A stretch of 25,263 nt of DNA from the NCBI GenBank assembly GCA_016758965.1, contig JAEPRB010000141.1:81324-106586 (forward strand), in the 5' to 3' direction. Position numbers and translations under genes: made by a program. Below, in pieces: positions 1 through 10,536 of the stretch; the stretch's first letter is position 1; each line of letters opens with the position of its first letter. The DNA comes from Circinella minor. Lineage: Eukaryota > Mucoromycota > Mucoromycetes > Mucorales > Lichtheimiaceae. The notes beneath the pieces are model-generated. The model saw nothing but the letters and a program-made list of their open reading frames with translations, was not told where the DNA came from and made no database searches.

Positions 1-12
1 TACACGTCCAAG

Positions 13-135
13 TTTACAAGCTAATTTTACAAGGACCATTGTGAGTATTTGCCTTGTAGTGTTACAAAAATTTTACAAGTCTCAATTTACAAGCTTTTTT
101 TTACAAGGACCGCTGCGAATGCTCTTACAATATGA
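13..135. repeat. Degenerate TTTACAAG-rich repeat at the left edge
   Basis: The block TTTACAAGCT occurs at 13-22 and again at 86-95, a 73-base period. Each copy is followed by a TTTTACAAGGACC-type segment and then a further TTACAA. At least seven TTACAA hexamers lie within about 115 bases. It may continue left of the window. No coding potential was recognised. Confidence 0.55.
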
Positions 136-543
136 GTCTGAAATAAAAAACAATTACTCAAATCGAGACATGCACTATGCTGATATATGTAATATTTTAT
201 CATGCAAATATTCTTTTGTCCGCACACCAACATCATCATTTCTGCATATGCAAACGCATTCTTTCTATAATTATCGAATATTCTTACCACATTACGTTCA
301 AGAAGCCAACAGTATATCTCATTACTCCCAATAACTTACCAAAACCATTTCAAATATCAAGTTATCCCAAATAAAATAATAAAAGAAAGACCATAATCCA
401 ACTCCCAAAATCCCAACAATAACATAATCATCAATCCAAAAAATAAAAAGTTGTTTTTTTTAAATTGACACAAAACCAAACCAAATTGGCTTTTTAATTT
501 ATTATGAATGCATAAAAGTAAGAATGAATCATGATAAATTAAT
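136..543. other. Gene-free 3' flank of the P0 gene
   Basis: AT-rich sequence downstream of the minus-strand P0 stop codon. It should contain the P0 3' UTR and polyadenylation region. Open frames here begin at non-ATG codons and have no recognisable composition, so no gene is called. Confidence 0.5.
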
Positions 544-1567
544 TTAGTCGAAAAGACCGAAGCCCATATCATCATCAGATTCTTCAGCTTCTTCTTCCTT
601 GACTTCTTCAGCGGCAGCACCGGAATCGGCAGCAGCAGCGGGGGCAGCAGCGACGACAAAAGCATCAGGGTTTTCCAAGAATTCCTTGATCTTTTCGGAA
701 CCTTCGAAGGTGTAGTCGGTGGCAACGGAGACAGCCAACAAGTTCTTGTAACCGTTAACGATGGAGTGAGGAACGGCAGCGGTGGTAGGGTAACCAACGG
801 CCAAAGAGATGGCAGCAATGTCACGGACAACGGCCAAAAGGTTGGCAACAAGAGAAGATTCTTCAACATCCAAAACTTCGGGAGAGAAACAGGTACCTTC
901 GTCAAAGACTTGGGTAACGCTCATACCGTAAGTGAAGGGAGAGATGTTCAACATGTTAAGCAAGACAGCTTCGGAGGGACCGACACGTTCACCACCAGTA
1001 ACGACTTGGACGTCACTGACGATTTCAATGGTACCACGAGAAATCTTGGTTGGGATACCCAAAGCTTGGAAGAAAGAGGTCTTACCGGGTTCCATACCAG
1101 TGTTACCAGCAGGGACAAAGACATCACCAGGAGCGATGGCGTTGGCCTTAGCAGGGGCAGCAACACGGTTTTCAAGAATCTTACCACGGATTTCCTTCAA
1201 GTCACCGTTGGTGAAAACGAAACCAATGTTACCCTTAACGTGGGGCATCAAACGGTCAAGTTCGGGACGTTCAGCAACGAAGGTCTTGAAAGCACGACGG
1301 ACCATGGTGTTCTTACCCATAAGGACAACAGCTTGACCACGGAGGGAGTGACGAATTTGATGCATTTGGTTAGAACCAACATTGTCAACGTTGACAACAA
1401 AGGCAGTCTTGTAACTGTCAATGTAGTTCTTGAGCTAATAACAAATAAAATTTCCCAAATAATAATAATAGTAAGTATATCATTGTTCTTGACTATTTTT
1501 TTTAAAAAAAAAGGTTTGGGAATTTTACCTTTTCAAAGTATTGTTCCTTGGCTTCTCGCTTCGACAT
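544..1567 (-). CDS. RPP0: 60S acidic ribosomal protein P0 (uL10)
   Basis: P0 forms the base of the ribosomal stalk, binding rRNA and the P1/P2 dimers and helping recruit translational GTPases. Two coding exons are visible: 1567-1529 (13 codons, starting ATG TCG AAG) and 1434-544. The intron at 1528-1435 has GTAAAA and TTAG ends and joins in phase 0. The product is 309 aa, close to the usual fungal length of about 312. It has the uL10 RNA-binding domain at the N-terminus, an Ala-rich hinge, and the hallmark acidic tail ending [11 protein letters not shown], which is the stalk epitope shared with P1/P2. Codon choice is clearly more GC-rich than in neighbouring genes, as expected for a highly expressed ribosomal gene. 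The bias also keeps several antisense frames open, and these are shadows. The start is firm because the next in-frame upstream region has no Met. Confidence 0.97.
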
Positions 1568-1594
1568 GCTGAATAATTTGCTGTTCGAGGACTT

Positions 1595-1930
1595 TTAAAG
1601 AACTAAATAGGAATGAAAATAATAATAATAATAATAATAAATATATAATGATTCAAAATATTTAAATCATTTCTTTCCAAATATTATATATCCTTATTAA
1701 TATGTCCATGGAGTTGATGGATATTCCATGGATACATCGATAACGGATGAATAGATGGATGGATGGATTGCACAAAAAAAAAATTAAAATATATGGATAG
1801 TGATAGTATACCTAAAGGAGCAACAAAAAGAGACTGATCAAGAAGTTGGCGCTGTTGCACATTTAAAGGAATGACGGATTGTCGCTGTTTTAAAAATTGC
1901 AACCTTTCTTTTGCTGCGCTGAATAATGGA
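1595..1930 (-). other. Possible P0 5' leader exon with a 5' UTR intron
   Basis: Reading the minus strand, 1930-1812 is richer in GC than its surroundings and open in one frame, which translates to a Gln/Leu/Arg-rich stretch ending LLDQSLFVAPL. It ends at a splice donor (G then GTATAC, intron from 1811). A fitting acceptor (CTATTTAG) lies at 1603, about 35 bases before the P0 ATG. Spliced this way, the open frame stops at TAA 1597-1595, upstream of P0. It has no in-frame ATG. It could be a leader exon carrying a non-AUG upstream ORF, or a fragment of an unrecognised gene. No homology was recognised. Confidence 0.3.
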
Positions 1931-3367
1931 CTTCACTCTAATTATGAATGACCTTTATTATTAAGTACATATAAATATATTTTTAATTAATAATTACGTA
2001 TAATAGTTCGAATTCATTATTACCCATGGTGAGTACTTATTTTACATGTCAAAAGTATCGAATTTTTATTATTTTTTTTTATAAAGGGAACAAATGAAAA
2101 CAAGTTATTTTACATAGACTTTATTTTTTATTTACTTGTAATCAAAAAAAAAAGATTGATATAGTAGATTATATAACAATAATATCATTTAAGTTTAAGA
2201 TAATAAAAAATCTATCATAATAAATATTTAATACTATGAGTTGGTTAAACTAATTGAAAAATAATAGTCAAAAGTACTAGCCTACATACTTACCAAAAAG
2301 AAAAAAAAAATACAAAACTATTTTATTACGTACGTATGGAATATCAATGAATAATTACGTAAATAACAGTGCGTGTCATTTTTTTGGAGGGGGGGATAAG
2401 GAATTCGATTGTCTTTGTAGTTCAAAAAATATTATTTAATCCTTTCCACTTTAGAGAGAAAAAAAACCACGCGTTTGAATAGAATCGACTTGCTCTTTTT
2501 CAGACAAAAGAGTTAAAGGGATTTTATATTTTTTTGTTATTCTTCTAAATAATATCATATTTATTACTAATATTCCTACGTACATACATTTAGTTAAATA
2601 TAATAATGAATTAACTATTTCCAAACTCTTTTTATTATAAAGAACATTCGATATTATTACTAAAAAAAAAAAACTCAAGAAAGAATATAATCTTTTTTCT
2701 AACAAAATGCCTAAAAATAACTTTTATGTGGCTTTCCATCATAAAAATTATGCTATAAAAAAATATATGTGTAGTACATATACCTTTTTTATAAATCCGA
2801 GCTCCGGCTTGTAGTGTGGCGTTAAAGATATATAAATAAATCATGCTATTATTCTTTTTAAAACATTGACATATATACTTTCATATTAGTATAAATACGA
2901 TAAGCAAGTAGTTTTATAAGTAAGAAATCGTTTCAAATCATTATTATCTATTTAAAAAGAAAGAGAGGGTTGTTGTTTTTGTATAACAAGATTTTTATAC
3001 AACTCCTTGACAAGAAGTTTATATGTTATGCATATAAGTTTGTTTTCATTGTGTAACAAAAAAACACACACACACAGAGTTACTTAATATAATATCGTTA
3101 CTATTAAATATATACGTAATATCTTAAGAGTTTAGTAAAGACAAAAAGTATATAAGAAATTTTTTTATTTGTATGTTTATAAACCTATATAAGTAATGTG
3201 TCACGCGAATATGCTCATTATATATAATACACAGCCATAAATAATCCCTCTCTCTCTCTCTCTCTTCTCTCTCCTTTTCTCTTTGTGTGGGTATATATCT
3301 TTTCTTCCCCATTCTCTCCTACTTTTTTTTTTAATTATTAAAAGCAATAACAACATAGACACGTAAT
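1931..3367. other. AT-rich intergenic region between divergent P0 and RING-CH genes
   Basis: About 1.4 kb of AT-rich DNA with poly-A/T runs, a G run near 2387-2395, an ACGCGT at 2469-2474, a short (CA)n near 3065 and a (CT)n pyrimidine tract at about 3247-3270, roughly 100 bases before the RING-CH start. Short open frames on the minus strand are Phe/Ile/Lys-rich with non-ATG starts and are not called as genes. Confidence 0.5.
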
Positions 3368-4495
3368 ATGACAAGTAGTCATAATAATAAAGATAAAAAT
3401 TCAACAACTTATTCATCCATTCCACAACAACAAGAAGAAGAAGAACAACAACGAGACGATAATGATGATTATAAAGAACAAAAACAACAAGAAAGAAAAG
3501 AAAAAGTGACTTTGTTAAAAGTTGACCCTCATACAGTTTCTATTGCAATGACTGATTCTCATGATGACAACATTCAAGATGACTATTTTTCAAAAACATG
3601 TCGTATTTGTGGTGAAGGAGAAGAAGAAGAATTCAATAATGACCAAGAAGACGACGAACGACGACTTTACCCAGAACAAACAACTATACCCTCTTCCTCT
3701 TATTCTACAGAACAACAAAAGATATTATCCAATCAACAACGACAACGACAACGAGAAAGGAAATTTACTTTTAATAATGATGATAATCCATTAATACGAC
3801 CATGTAAATGTAAAGGAAGTATGATGTATGTTCATATTGACTGTTTAAATCGATGGAGAGAATTATCACCAAGACAAGAATCCTATGTTGCTTGTGATTT
3901 ATGTGGTTATCAATATAATATTTATCGACCTAAATTTGCTGCTATTGTATCTCATGGATACTTTTTAAAAAGTATTACATTATTTATGATTGTTTTATTA
4001 ACAATTGGTATGGCATATTTATGTAAATGGATTCATATTTATTTAATACTACAAGAACCTTATAATGAAGAAGAAGAAGAAGAAGAAGAAGGACTTTTGA
4101 TATTAGGATTAAATCATATTTATTTACTTTGTGGATTAATCAGTATATCAATATTTGGAATTATTTATATGATATATTGTTGTACAACACAATCATCAAC
4201 TGACACTAATAATAACGGAGCTACTTCCCCGCTTTTACCGATCACTTCTGGATGGTTATGTTGTTGTGATAACAATAGTAATATGACTACTTTCTATGGT
4301 TGTTATATAACAGATTTTACTACTTGTAGTGGAGATGCTGCATTAGGTGGAATTATTGTATTTATTGCTTTTGTAATTTTAGCTACTATTATATTTGGTA
4401 TATTGAATGTATTTAGTGGCATTTATTCTTTAATTGAATCTATTGTACAACATGTAGCAGGAAGAGTAAAAGAAAGAATATTAGATTGTACATAA
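3368..4495 (+). CDS. RING-CH (MARCH-type) membrane E3 ubiquitin ligase
   Basis: Single-exon protein of 375 aa, probably a membrane-bound ubiquitin ligase. The C4HC3 RING-CH zinc ligands are all visible: C78, C81, C146, C148, H156, C159, C176 and C179, with the CxC and the seven-residue gap to His typical of the family. The loop between the first and second ligand pairs is unusually long (64 residues, rich in Glu, Asp and Gln). Three hydrophobic segments follow, at about 190-218, 233-261 and 336-365, suggesting a multi-pass membrane protein with the RING domain on the cytosolic side. The N-terminus (1-70) is low-complexity Gln/Glu/Asp, and a run of Glu lies between the first two membrane segments. 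The ATG at 3368 opens the frame and follows a (CT)n promoter-like tract. The RING-CH class is secure; the substrate and organelle are not evident. Confidence 0.92.
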   Translation: MTSSHNNKDKNSTTYSSIPQQQEEEEQQRDDNDDYKEQKQQERKEKVTLLKVDPHTVSIAMTDSHDDNIQDDYFSKTCRICGEGEEEEFNNDQEDDERRLYPEQTTIPSSSYSTEQQKILSNQQRQRQRERKFTFNNDDNPLIRPCKCKGSMMYVHIDCLNRWRELSPRQESYVACDLCGYQYNIYRPKFAAIVSHGYFLKSITLFMIVLLTIGMAYLCKWIHIYLILQEPYNEEEEEEEEGLLILGLNHIYLLCGLISISIFGIIYMIYCCTTQSSTDTNNNGATSPLLPITSGWLCCCDNNSNMTTFYGCYITDFTTCSGDAALGGIIVFIAFVILATIIFGILNVFSGIYSLIESIVQHVAGRVKERILDCT

Positions 4496-5040
4496 TAAAA
4501 TAATAAAATATACCCTCTCTCCCTTTTCCTTTCATTTCTTTATATATATGAAAATAAGTTAGACGGGAAGTAAAATTCCCCCCTTTTTTTAATAATAAGT
4601 ATTCATAATAACAAATTTGTTATAAAAAGTTGTGATTGAGTTTTGCTATTTCTTATGATGATTTTGAAAAAAAAAAAAAAAAAAAAAAAGAGGGAGAGGG
4701 AGAGAAAGAGTATGCTTGTTGTATTTAAATGTTGCTTTGCTACTGTTGTTGCTGTTATTGTTGTATGTTTGTGGAAAGAAAGTGAAGGCGAAGGAATAAG
4801 TAGGTGTATAGAGGTGTTAGAATGTTTTGTTGATATAAAAGAGAGAAAAAAAGATGTTATATATATATAAGTGGTGTGTATGAGGTGAAAAATGACAAAA
4901 GTGAAAAAAAAAAGATGTTTGTTGTGTGATTGTATAATACGGGATGTCCTTGAAAGCAATAGGAATTTTTTTAAAAAAAGAGAGGAGGGTAAAATAAAAA
5001 TAAAATAAAAATATGTAATGGGGATTTAAAAAAAAAGAAG
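4496..5040. other. Convergent intergenic region (RING-CH and STS1 3' ends)
   Basis: Low-complexity DNA with a long poly-A/GA tract at about 4668-4708 and several TG-rich and A-rich stretches. Both flanking genes end here, so it should hold two 3' UTRs. Open frames on either strand are simple-sequence products and are not called. Confidence 0.5.
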
Positions 5041-6412
5041 TTATCTTCGTGCATCAGCATAACCTACAACACGAGGTGGTGATGCTAATCGTCGAACTAT
5101 ATCATTTTGTGCAGGATGATGACATATAGGTACATCATGTGATACTTCATTATGTGGTAATCCAATTAAAAATCCTAATCGTTTAGAAAACTCTTGTACA
5201 GCTTCTGTAAAAAATAAGTTTCCTGTGTAATGATTATGTTCTGCTAAACTAAATAATAATTATTAATTTTATTAGTAAAGTCAAAAAGGAGAGAGAGAGA
5301 GAGAGAGAGAGAAGGGGGAGAATAATAATAAGAAACTTACTTTTTAGCCCATTCTTTCACTGCTAAAAGACTATATGATTCTCCTTCTCGAATTTTAGAT
5401 GCTGCACATCGTGATGCTGATTTCCAACATTCATCGAGTACTCGATATAAATCACGTTTAAGTTCATTATTTACTAAGGTAATAAAATAAAAATTAGTTA
5501 TATAAATATGAATATATATATATATATATATATATCTATTATTACTTACCATCACTATCCCATACAGGTAATCGATGTGCTAAAGTAGTAGCTATATGTA
5601 AGAAAGCAAATGCTTGTGGTGGAAATGCAGTAGATAAAGTAAAATGATCAGCGTATTGAATTGTTGTATCCTATATATTAAATATTAAAATATATTAAGT
5701 ATATTATATCTTTTTGTGTAAAATATAAAAAAAATAAAATATGATATACTTACAATTAATTCCACAAGTGAAGCTCTTACTCTTGAAAATGTATAATCAT
5801 TTCTTGATGGACCATTACGATTATAAGGGAAACTATCATTTAAACGTTTCTCCAAGTTATTTAATACAACAGCTGCGGTATGTACACTAGGTGCTGGTAT
5901 ATAATTCATTATATCTTGTCGAAGTTCAGGATGTGTATCAAATAATGTATGTATAATATGAATCAATTTATCTTTATCCAATGATGCTAAAATAATAATA
6001 ATAATTATTTTTTTTTAAAAAAAAAGTTAACAAATATAAACATTTTAAACATTTGAATTCAATGGTTAAAATAATCAATTTACCTAACATTGTAGTTGTA
6101 GTTGAAGGTTTAGTAATACCGGTTTTATATCTTTTATTAATTTCGTTTAGATTACGATAATGTCGAATATTATTATTATTATTATTATTAGGTGACGATG
6201 ACGACGACAACGATGCGTCACTCATGTCTTCGTCTTCGGAGAGTCGGCGTTTTCGACCTATAAGGAATATAGAGTTATTGTTATTTTTTAATAAATATAT
6301 ATACATTTATATACAAGAAAGAATCCTTTTTTTTTTAATAATAATGATAATAATAATTAGTTAAATGTTTACCTTTAATCATGCCATTATGAGGTGGATA
6401 AATTGAAGTCAT
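5041..6412 (-). CDS. STS1: Nuclear proteasome tethering factor STS1/Cut8
   Basis: STS1 (Cut8 in fission yeast) anchors 26S proteasomes at the nuclear envelope and is needed for orderly mitosis. Six exons rebuild to 302 aa: 6412-6373, 6257-6084, 5986-5754, 5670-5550, 5473-5341 and 5248-5041, all with GT-AG introns and matching phases. An N-terminal basic patch (KGRKRR, residues 13-18) followed by an acidic segment looks like a nuclear localisation signal. The Cut8 core begins near residue 72 with features characteristic of the family: HPELRQDIMNYIPAPS, then AAVVLNNLEKRLNDSFPY, then a Tyr-Thr-Phe-Ser-Arg-Val-Arg segment. A seven-Asn run near residue 37 is low complexity. Length lies between S. 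pombe Cut8 and yeast Sts1. It is divergent from CHL4 over a 455-base spacer. Intron 5 contains a (GA)n tract. Confidence 0.92.
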
Positions 6413-6867
6413 TTTATATATATATATATTCTTTGTTTTATTATGAATTTTTTTTTTTTTTTTTTTAGAAAAAAATAAAGAATAATTCTCTTTCTTTTTT
6501 ATTTTAAGGTGTTTTGTTTAGAAAAGAAAAGAGTAATAATAATAAAAAAGTGAATGGAAAAAAGAAAAAGAAAGAGGGGAGTGTGTGTGAGAAAAGAAAA
6601 AAGAGAAATAGAACTAGGGAAAAAAAAAAAAACGACCTCTTTTCTTTTTTTTTTTTTTCAATTCCAGTTGCGTTTGAACGGAGTAAAAATGATTCGTTGT
6701 TAAGAGTTTTTTGGAACTAGCTTTACATTTTAGGCACAACCCGCACAGTCAACCTTGTGGAACGAAAAAAGAAAACTTAGCGGACAACGCGATTGTATTG
6801 TATTGTTTTTTTTTTCGTGTTTCACAACGCGTTATAAGTTGTTCTCTTCTTCAAAAAAAAACCAATA
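6413..6867. promoter_or_regulatory. Shared divergent promoter of STS1 and CHL4
   Basis: A 455-base region between two start codons on opposite strands. It is mostly A/T and A/G simple sequence, with a more complex block at about 6660-6850. It holds ACGCGT at 6837-6842, only 26 bases before the CHL4 ATG, and a related AACGCG near 6786-6791. ACGCGT is the MluI cell-cycle box bound by MBF in yeasts. Function here is inferred from motif and position only. Confidence 0.45.
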
Positions 6868-8647
6868 ATGACAATAACATTTTCTAAATCCGATTTATAT
6901 ATTGTCAAATATGATCAGAGACTTGAAAATTTATTAAGAAAACTTGTTACTTCTGATCTTTTATCTTGTATATTAGATTGGTTCAAACATGCTGAACTTC
7001 GACCTATTAATTATAAAGATGCATTATCTTTTTATGAGCAATTGGATGGACAAAGTCAAGTTAAAACGACTTTACTAGAACGTATTCACATTGACTGGGT
7101 AAAATATAATATATATATATTCTTTAGAAAACAAAAAAAAAAAAAGCTCACTCTTATTATTTATTATTATTATTATTATTTATTAGCCTAATGGATTAAC
7201 CATGTTTCAAGCTTCTCAACTTGATTTCAAATGTAAATTGGTATTTACTCTTTAATTATTATTATTATTATTATTATTTGATTAAAAGAAAACAAGGTAT
7301 AACTATTTTTTTTATATATATATTTCTTAGATATCAATTATCAAAAGTTTCTTGGAACATATCATTTATTTGAAATAAAAGGAGGTAAGATATATATGTT
7401 TATAAATACTTTTGAATATACAAATATTAATATTAATAATAATAATAATAATAATAGATTTAGAACGATTGAATACATCAATTGATATATATACAATTCG
7501 TAATAAAATAAAAGAACAAATTAATATTTTCTATAAATGTGTAAGTTTTTTTTTTTTTTTTTTTATAAATAAATATATACATCTATGTTTTACTAATTAA
7601 AGAAAAAAAAAATAGCATATTTATGTAGAACCTATTGAAAATGAACAAGCAGATCGATTTCGTATTTCAATTTTTCAACATGGAAATCAAAAAGAATTAC
7701 CAGATAGTTCTCATACATTAATTATTATATTATTTCGTTCTACTCCTTTTATTATATCTCTTGGAAAATTAAGATCAAGGCTTCAAAAAATTATTGAACA
7801 GGTACTTTGGAACAAAAAAAAAAAAAAAAAAAAAAAACAGAAAACTCATATGATATAATATAGGCATTATGTAATGCATTAGGCGTTCAATCTATTCAAA
7901 ATCGAAATGTTCAAGATAAAAATTTTGATACACTTGTTAATATTGCCAAACACCATAATTCTTTGGGTCCATTAAAACAATTACGTGAAAATGAATTTGA
8001 TAGTAATCCATTAAATTTAAGAGATTTATTAACAAAACGACCTTATCAAGAAGAAGGAGAAGAATATGTAAAAGGAAGAGAAAGAAGAAAACGTATTGTT
8101 CCATTAAATCGTGAATTAATTCAAGGTCGATATCGTCAAACAATTGAAACATTTGGATTAGATGTTGCACAAGGATTACAAAATGTTGAAATTAATGTAA
8201 GTTGGTTTATCCAAGAGAAGGGGTTATATATATATATAAATTAATAAGCTTTATATATTTTTATATGTATAGATGGATACAACTATGAAAGATATTTTAG
8301 ATCCAACAATTGCAAATGTAACACCAGATGAAGAATTAAAATTAAAAATGAAAATTAAAATTAAAGGAAAAAATGTAATGGAAGGATTTCGACATTTGGC
8401 ATTTCGTGGTATTATCAAGACACCTATTGAATCATGGATAGTCGATATGGCATCCCAAGGTGCTAATAAAGTATATGTTACAGATGATGGTGTTTTAAAA
8501 GAAATCTTGGATGATGAAGATGAAAAAATGAAAGAACCTGGAGAAGAAGAAGATGATGATAATAATACTATTACTACTATTGATAATCATAATATAATAA
8601 CAACAACAGAAAGACAAGGAGAAATAAATAATAATAATTTTATATAA
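6868..8647 (+). CDS. CHL4: Inner kinetochore protein CHL4/CENP-N
   Basis: A CENP-N/Chl4/Mis15 family protein of the constitutive centromere-associated network, acting at the inner kinetochore. Seven exons give 435 aa: 6868-7098, 7187-7232, 7331-7384, 7458-7540, 7616-7801, 7864-8196 and 8273-8647. All phases agree. The N-terminal part carries the family pattern: a helical segment ending LLERIHIDW, then PNGLTMFQASQLDFKY across the first intron, then YQKFLGTYHLFEI. The C-terminal exon has the conserved segment around MEGFRHLAFRGIIKTPIESW, matching the Chl4 C-terminal domain, and ends in an acidic and Asn/Thr-rich low-complexity tail. Length is close to yeast Chl4. Several introns are largely (TTA)n or (AAT)n repeats. 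Identification rests on pattern recognition, not a search. Confidence 0.85.
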
Positions 8648-8844
8648 TTCCTCTTTTCTTATATACCAACAACACCCAACCTTTCCAATAATTAATATAC
8701 TAGCTTGGGAAAAAAAATACAAAAATTGTAAAGAGTTTTTATATAATGAACACACACAAAAAAAAAGGGGGGGGGGGCGTTAATTGAGTGAGAGAAAAAG
8801 GAAAGGGATAAAATGGGTAAGGAATGGGTTGTTATAAAGAGGTT
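8648..8844. other. Convergent spacer between CHL4 and OLA1
   Basis: A 197-base gap between two stop codons on opposite strands. It holds an A run followed by an uninterrupted run of 11 G at 8767-8777. It probably contains both polyadenylation regions. No gene is seen. Confidence 0.5.
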
Positions 8845-10211
8845 CTATTTCTTCTTTGGAGCAGTGACATTAAACTTGAAAAAGATAATATCACCATCTT
8901 CAACGACATAATCTTTACCCTTTTGCATATATTTACCATGTGCTTTTACTTGAGTTTCATTACCAAATTCTTTCAAATCTTCATATTTCATAACTTCAGC
9001 CATAATGAAACCACGTTCAAAATCACTGTGAATAACACCAGCAGCTTGAGGAGCTTTAGTTAATCGACGAATAGTCCAAGCACGAACTTCATCAGGACCT
9101 CCAGTGAAATAATAAATCAATTGTAAAGCACTGTAACCAGAAACAATAATCTTGGGTAACATGGATTGACCACCTAATTCCTTGATAGTATTTTCTTTTT
9201 CTTCTTTATCTTCAATGAGTGATAAACGTTGTTCATAAGCACCAGAATAAGGAATCATCAAATCACCAGCAGAATGAGAATCAATCCAAGCCTTAATCTT
9301 GGGTAAATACTTGTTCTTTTTACGTAAATAATCCTTTTCACTGCAATTAGCCAAATAAATGACAGGTTTGGCAGTAATTAAATGGAAAGTATTGATCACT
9401 TCAATTTCCTTATTTGTCCAAACACCATGACGGACTTCTTTACCTTCCTTGATCCAACCAAACACTTTTTCAGCAATAGCACATTCTTCTTTACGTTGTT
9501 TATCTTGTGCATTACCACCATGACCCACACGTTTAACAGATGCAGATAAATCAGCAACAATTCTACCCATAAATTCTTCATCCTTTAAACGTAATTCTTC
9601 ATGAATAATTTCCAAATCACGAACAGGATCTAAATCACCTTCAACGTGAGTAACATCAGGATCATCAAAAGCACGAACAACATGGAAAATGGCATCCACA
9701 GCTTTGATATGGGATAAGAAAGCATTACCGAGACCAGCACCACTAGCAGCACCCTTGACTAAACCAGCAATATCAATGACAGTCAACTAAAAATATAAAA
9801 AAAAAATTAGTTTTTTCTCTCTCTCCCTTTTTTTCTTCTTTTTGATATATATATATATATATATAAACGTACGAAAGCAGGAATTTCCTTGGCAGGTTTA
9901 TAATGTTCAACCAACCAGTCGAAACGAGCATCGGGAACAGCAACACGGGATTCTTCCGGATCTGTTTTTTTTATATATATATTTAATATAAGTTTTCTCT
10001 ATTTTTATCCCATTCTGTTTGTTCACATTCCATTGAATACTTTACCAATAGTACAGAAAGGATAGTTTTCTGCGGCAGCTGAAGAGTTAGTCAGGGCGTT
10101 AAAGAAGGTGGACTTGCCAACGTTTGGAAGGCCGACAACACCGATCTTTAAATTGTTGGAGGGACGACCAAGCAAAAGCTTTTCTTCTTTGACGGCCTTC
10201 TTGGGTGGCAT
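8845..10211 (-). CDS. OLA1: Obg-like ATPase OLA1 (YchF family)
   Basis: OLA1 is a cytosolic P-loop NTPase of the Obg/YchF group that prefers ATP and is linked to translation and stress responses. Three exons: 10211-10046, 9961-9873 and 9786-8845, giving 398 aa, very near the 394-396 aa of yeast and human proteins. The G1 motif GLPNVGKST lies at residues 27-35 and the G3 region DIAGLV at 90-95. The G4 position reads NCSE (232-235), not a canonical NKxD, as in YchF proteins that bind ATP. The C-terminal part contains the expected TGS-like domain, with [12 protein letters not shown] and a segment ending [17 protein letters not shown]. The start ATG gives the typical MPPKK N-terminus. It is divergent from mL53 and shares a spacer with a TGACGTCA site. 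Codon use is less AT-rich than most neighbours, suggesting good expression. Confidence 0.97.
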
Positions 10212-10536
10212 GACTAAAACATTATGTTTATATACATTTCGTTTTTAATTTTTTTTTTTTTGGGGGGGGAAACATGATGTCACTTTTTTATTTTTACCTT
10301 TAAAATGTAGATATTATAAAAGGAGTTGTAAAAAAAAAAGAGAAGAAAAAAAAAAAAAAAAATTGGGTAGATTTTTTTTTTCTTTTGTTGCTTAGACTAA
10401 AAAATTTTGATGTGACGTCAACATAAAAAATTAGTTAGAAAAATTCAAGTCAGGAACTTTTTTTTCTGAGACAAAAAAAGTCTCTTATTTTTTTTTTTTT
10501 TTGACAACTTCTCCCCCCACCTAATATATATATAAA
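10212..10536. promoter_or_regulatory. Divergent promoter of OLA1 and mL53
   Basis: A 325-base region between opposite start codons. It is dominated by poly-A and poly-T tracts, with a G8 run near 10262-10269. A perfect palindrome TGACGTCA is at 10413-10420, the consensus cAMP-response element bound by ATF/CREB bZIP factors. Regulation by such a factor is inferred. Confidence 0.5.
10413..10420. promoter_or_regulatory. CRE-type palindrome TGACGTCA
   Basis: Exact eight-base ATF/CREB consensus 117 bases upstream of the mL53 ATG and about 200 bases upstream of the OLA1 ATG, in a region otherwise made of homopolymer tracts. Being palindromic it could serve either gene. Confidence 0.45.

Noticed and set aside
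357..905. A 182-codon minus-strand frame overlapping P0
   Set aside because: It is a shifted frame of the P0 C-terminal region, Leu/Pro-rich by frame shift, and not a separate gene.
766..1572. A 268-codon plus-strand open frame across the P0 locus
   Set aside because: It is antisense to the P0 coding sequence, and its openness follows from P0 codon bias. It has no recognisable domain.
1995..2020. A GTTCGAATTC sequence suggesting a tRNA T-loop
   Set aside because: The flanking bases do not form a T-stem and no acceptor or anticodon arm can be drawn.
2451..2844. Two minus-strand ORFs in the P0/RING-CH spacer
   Set aside because: Short, hydrophobic products of AT-rich sequence with no recognisable family.
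4603..4959. Overlapping ORFs on both strands in the RING-CH/STS1 spacer
   Set aside because: They consist of translated poly-A/T and GA/CT tracts.
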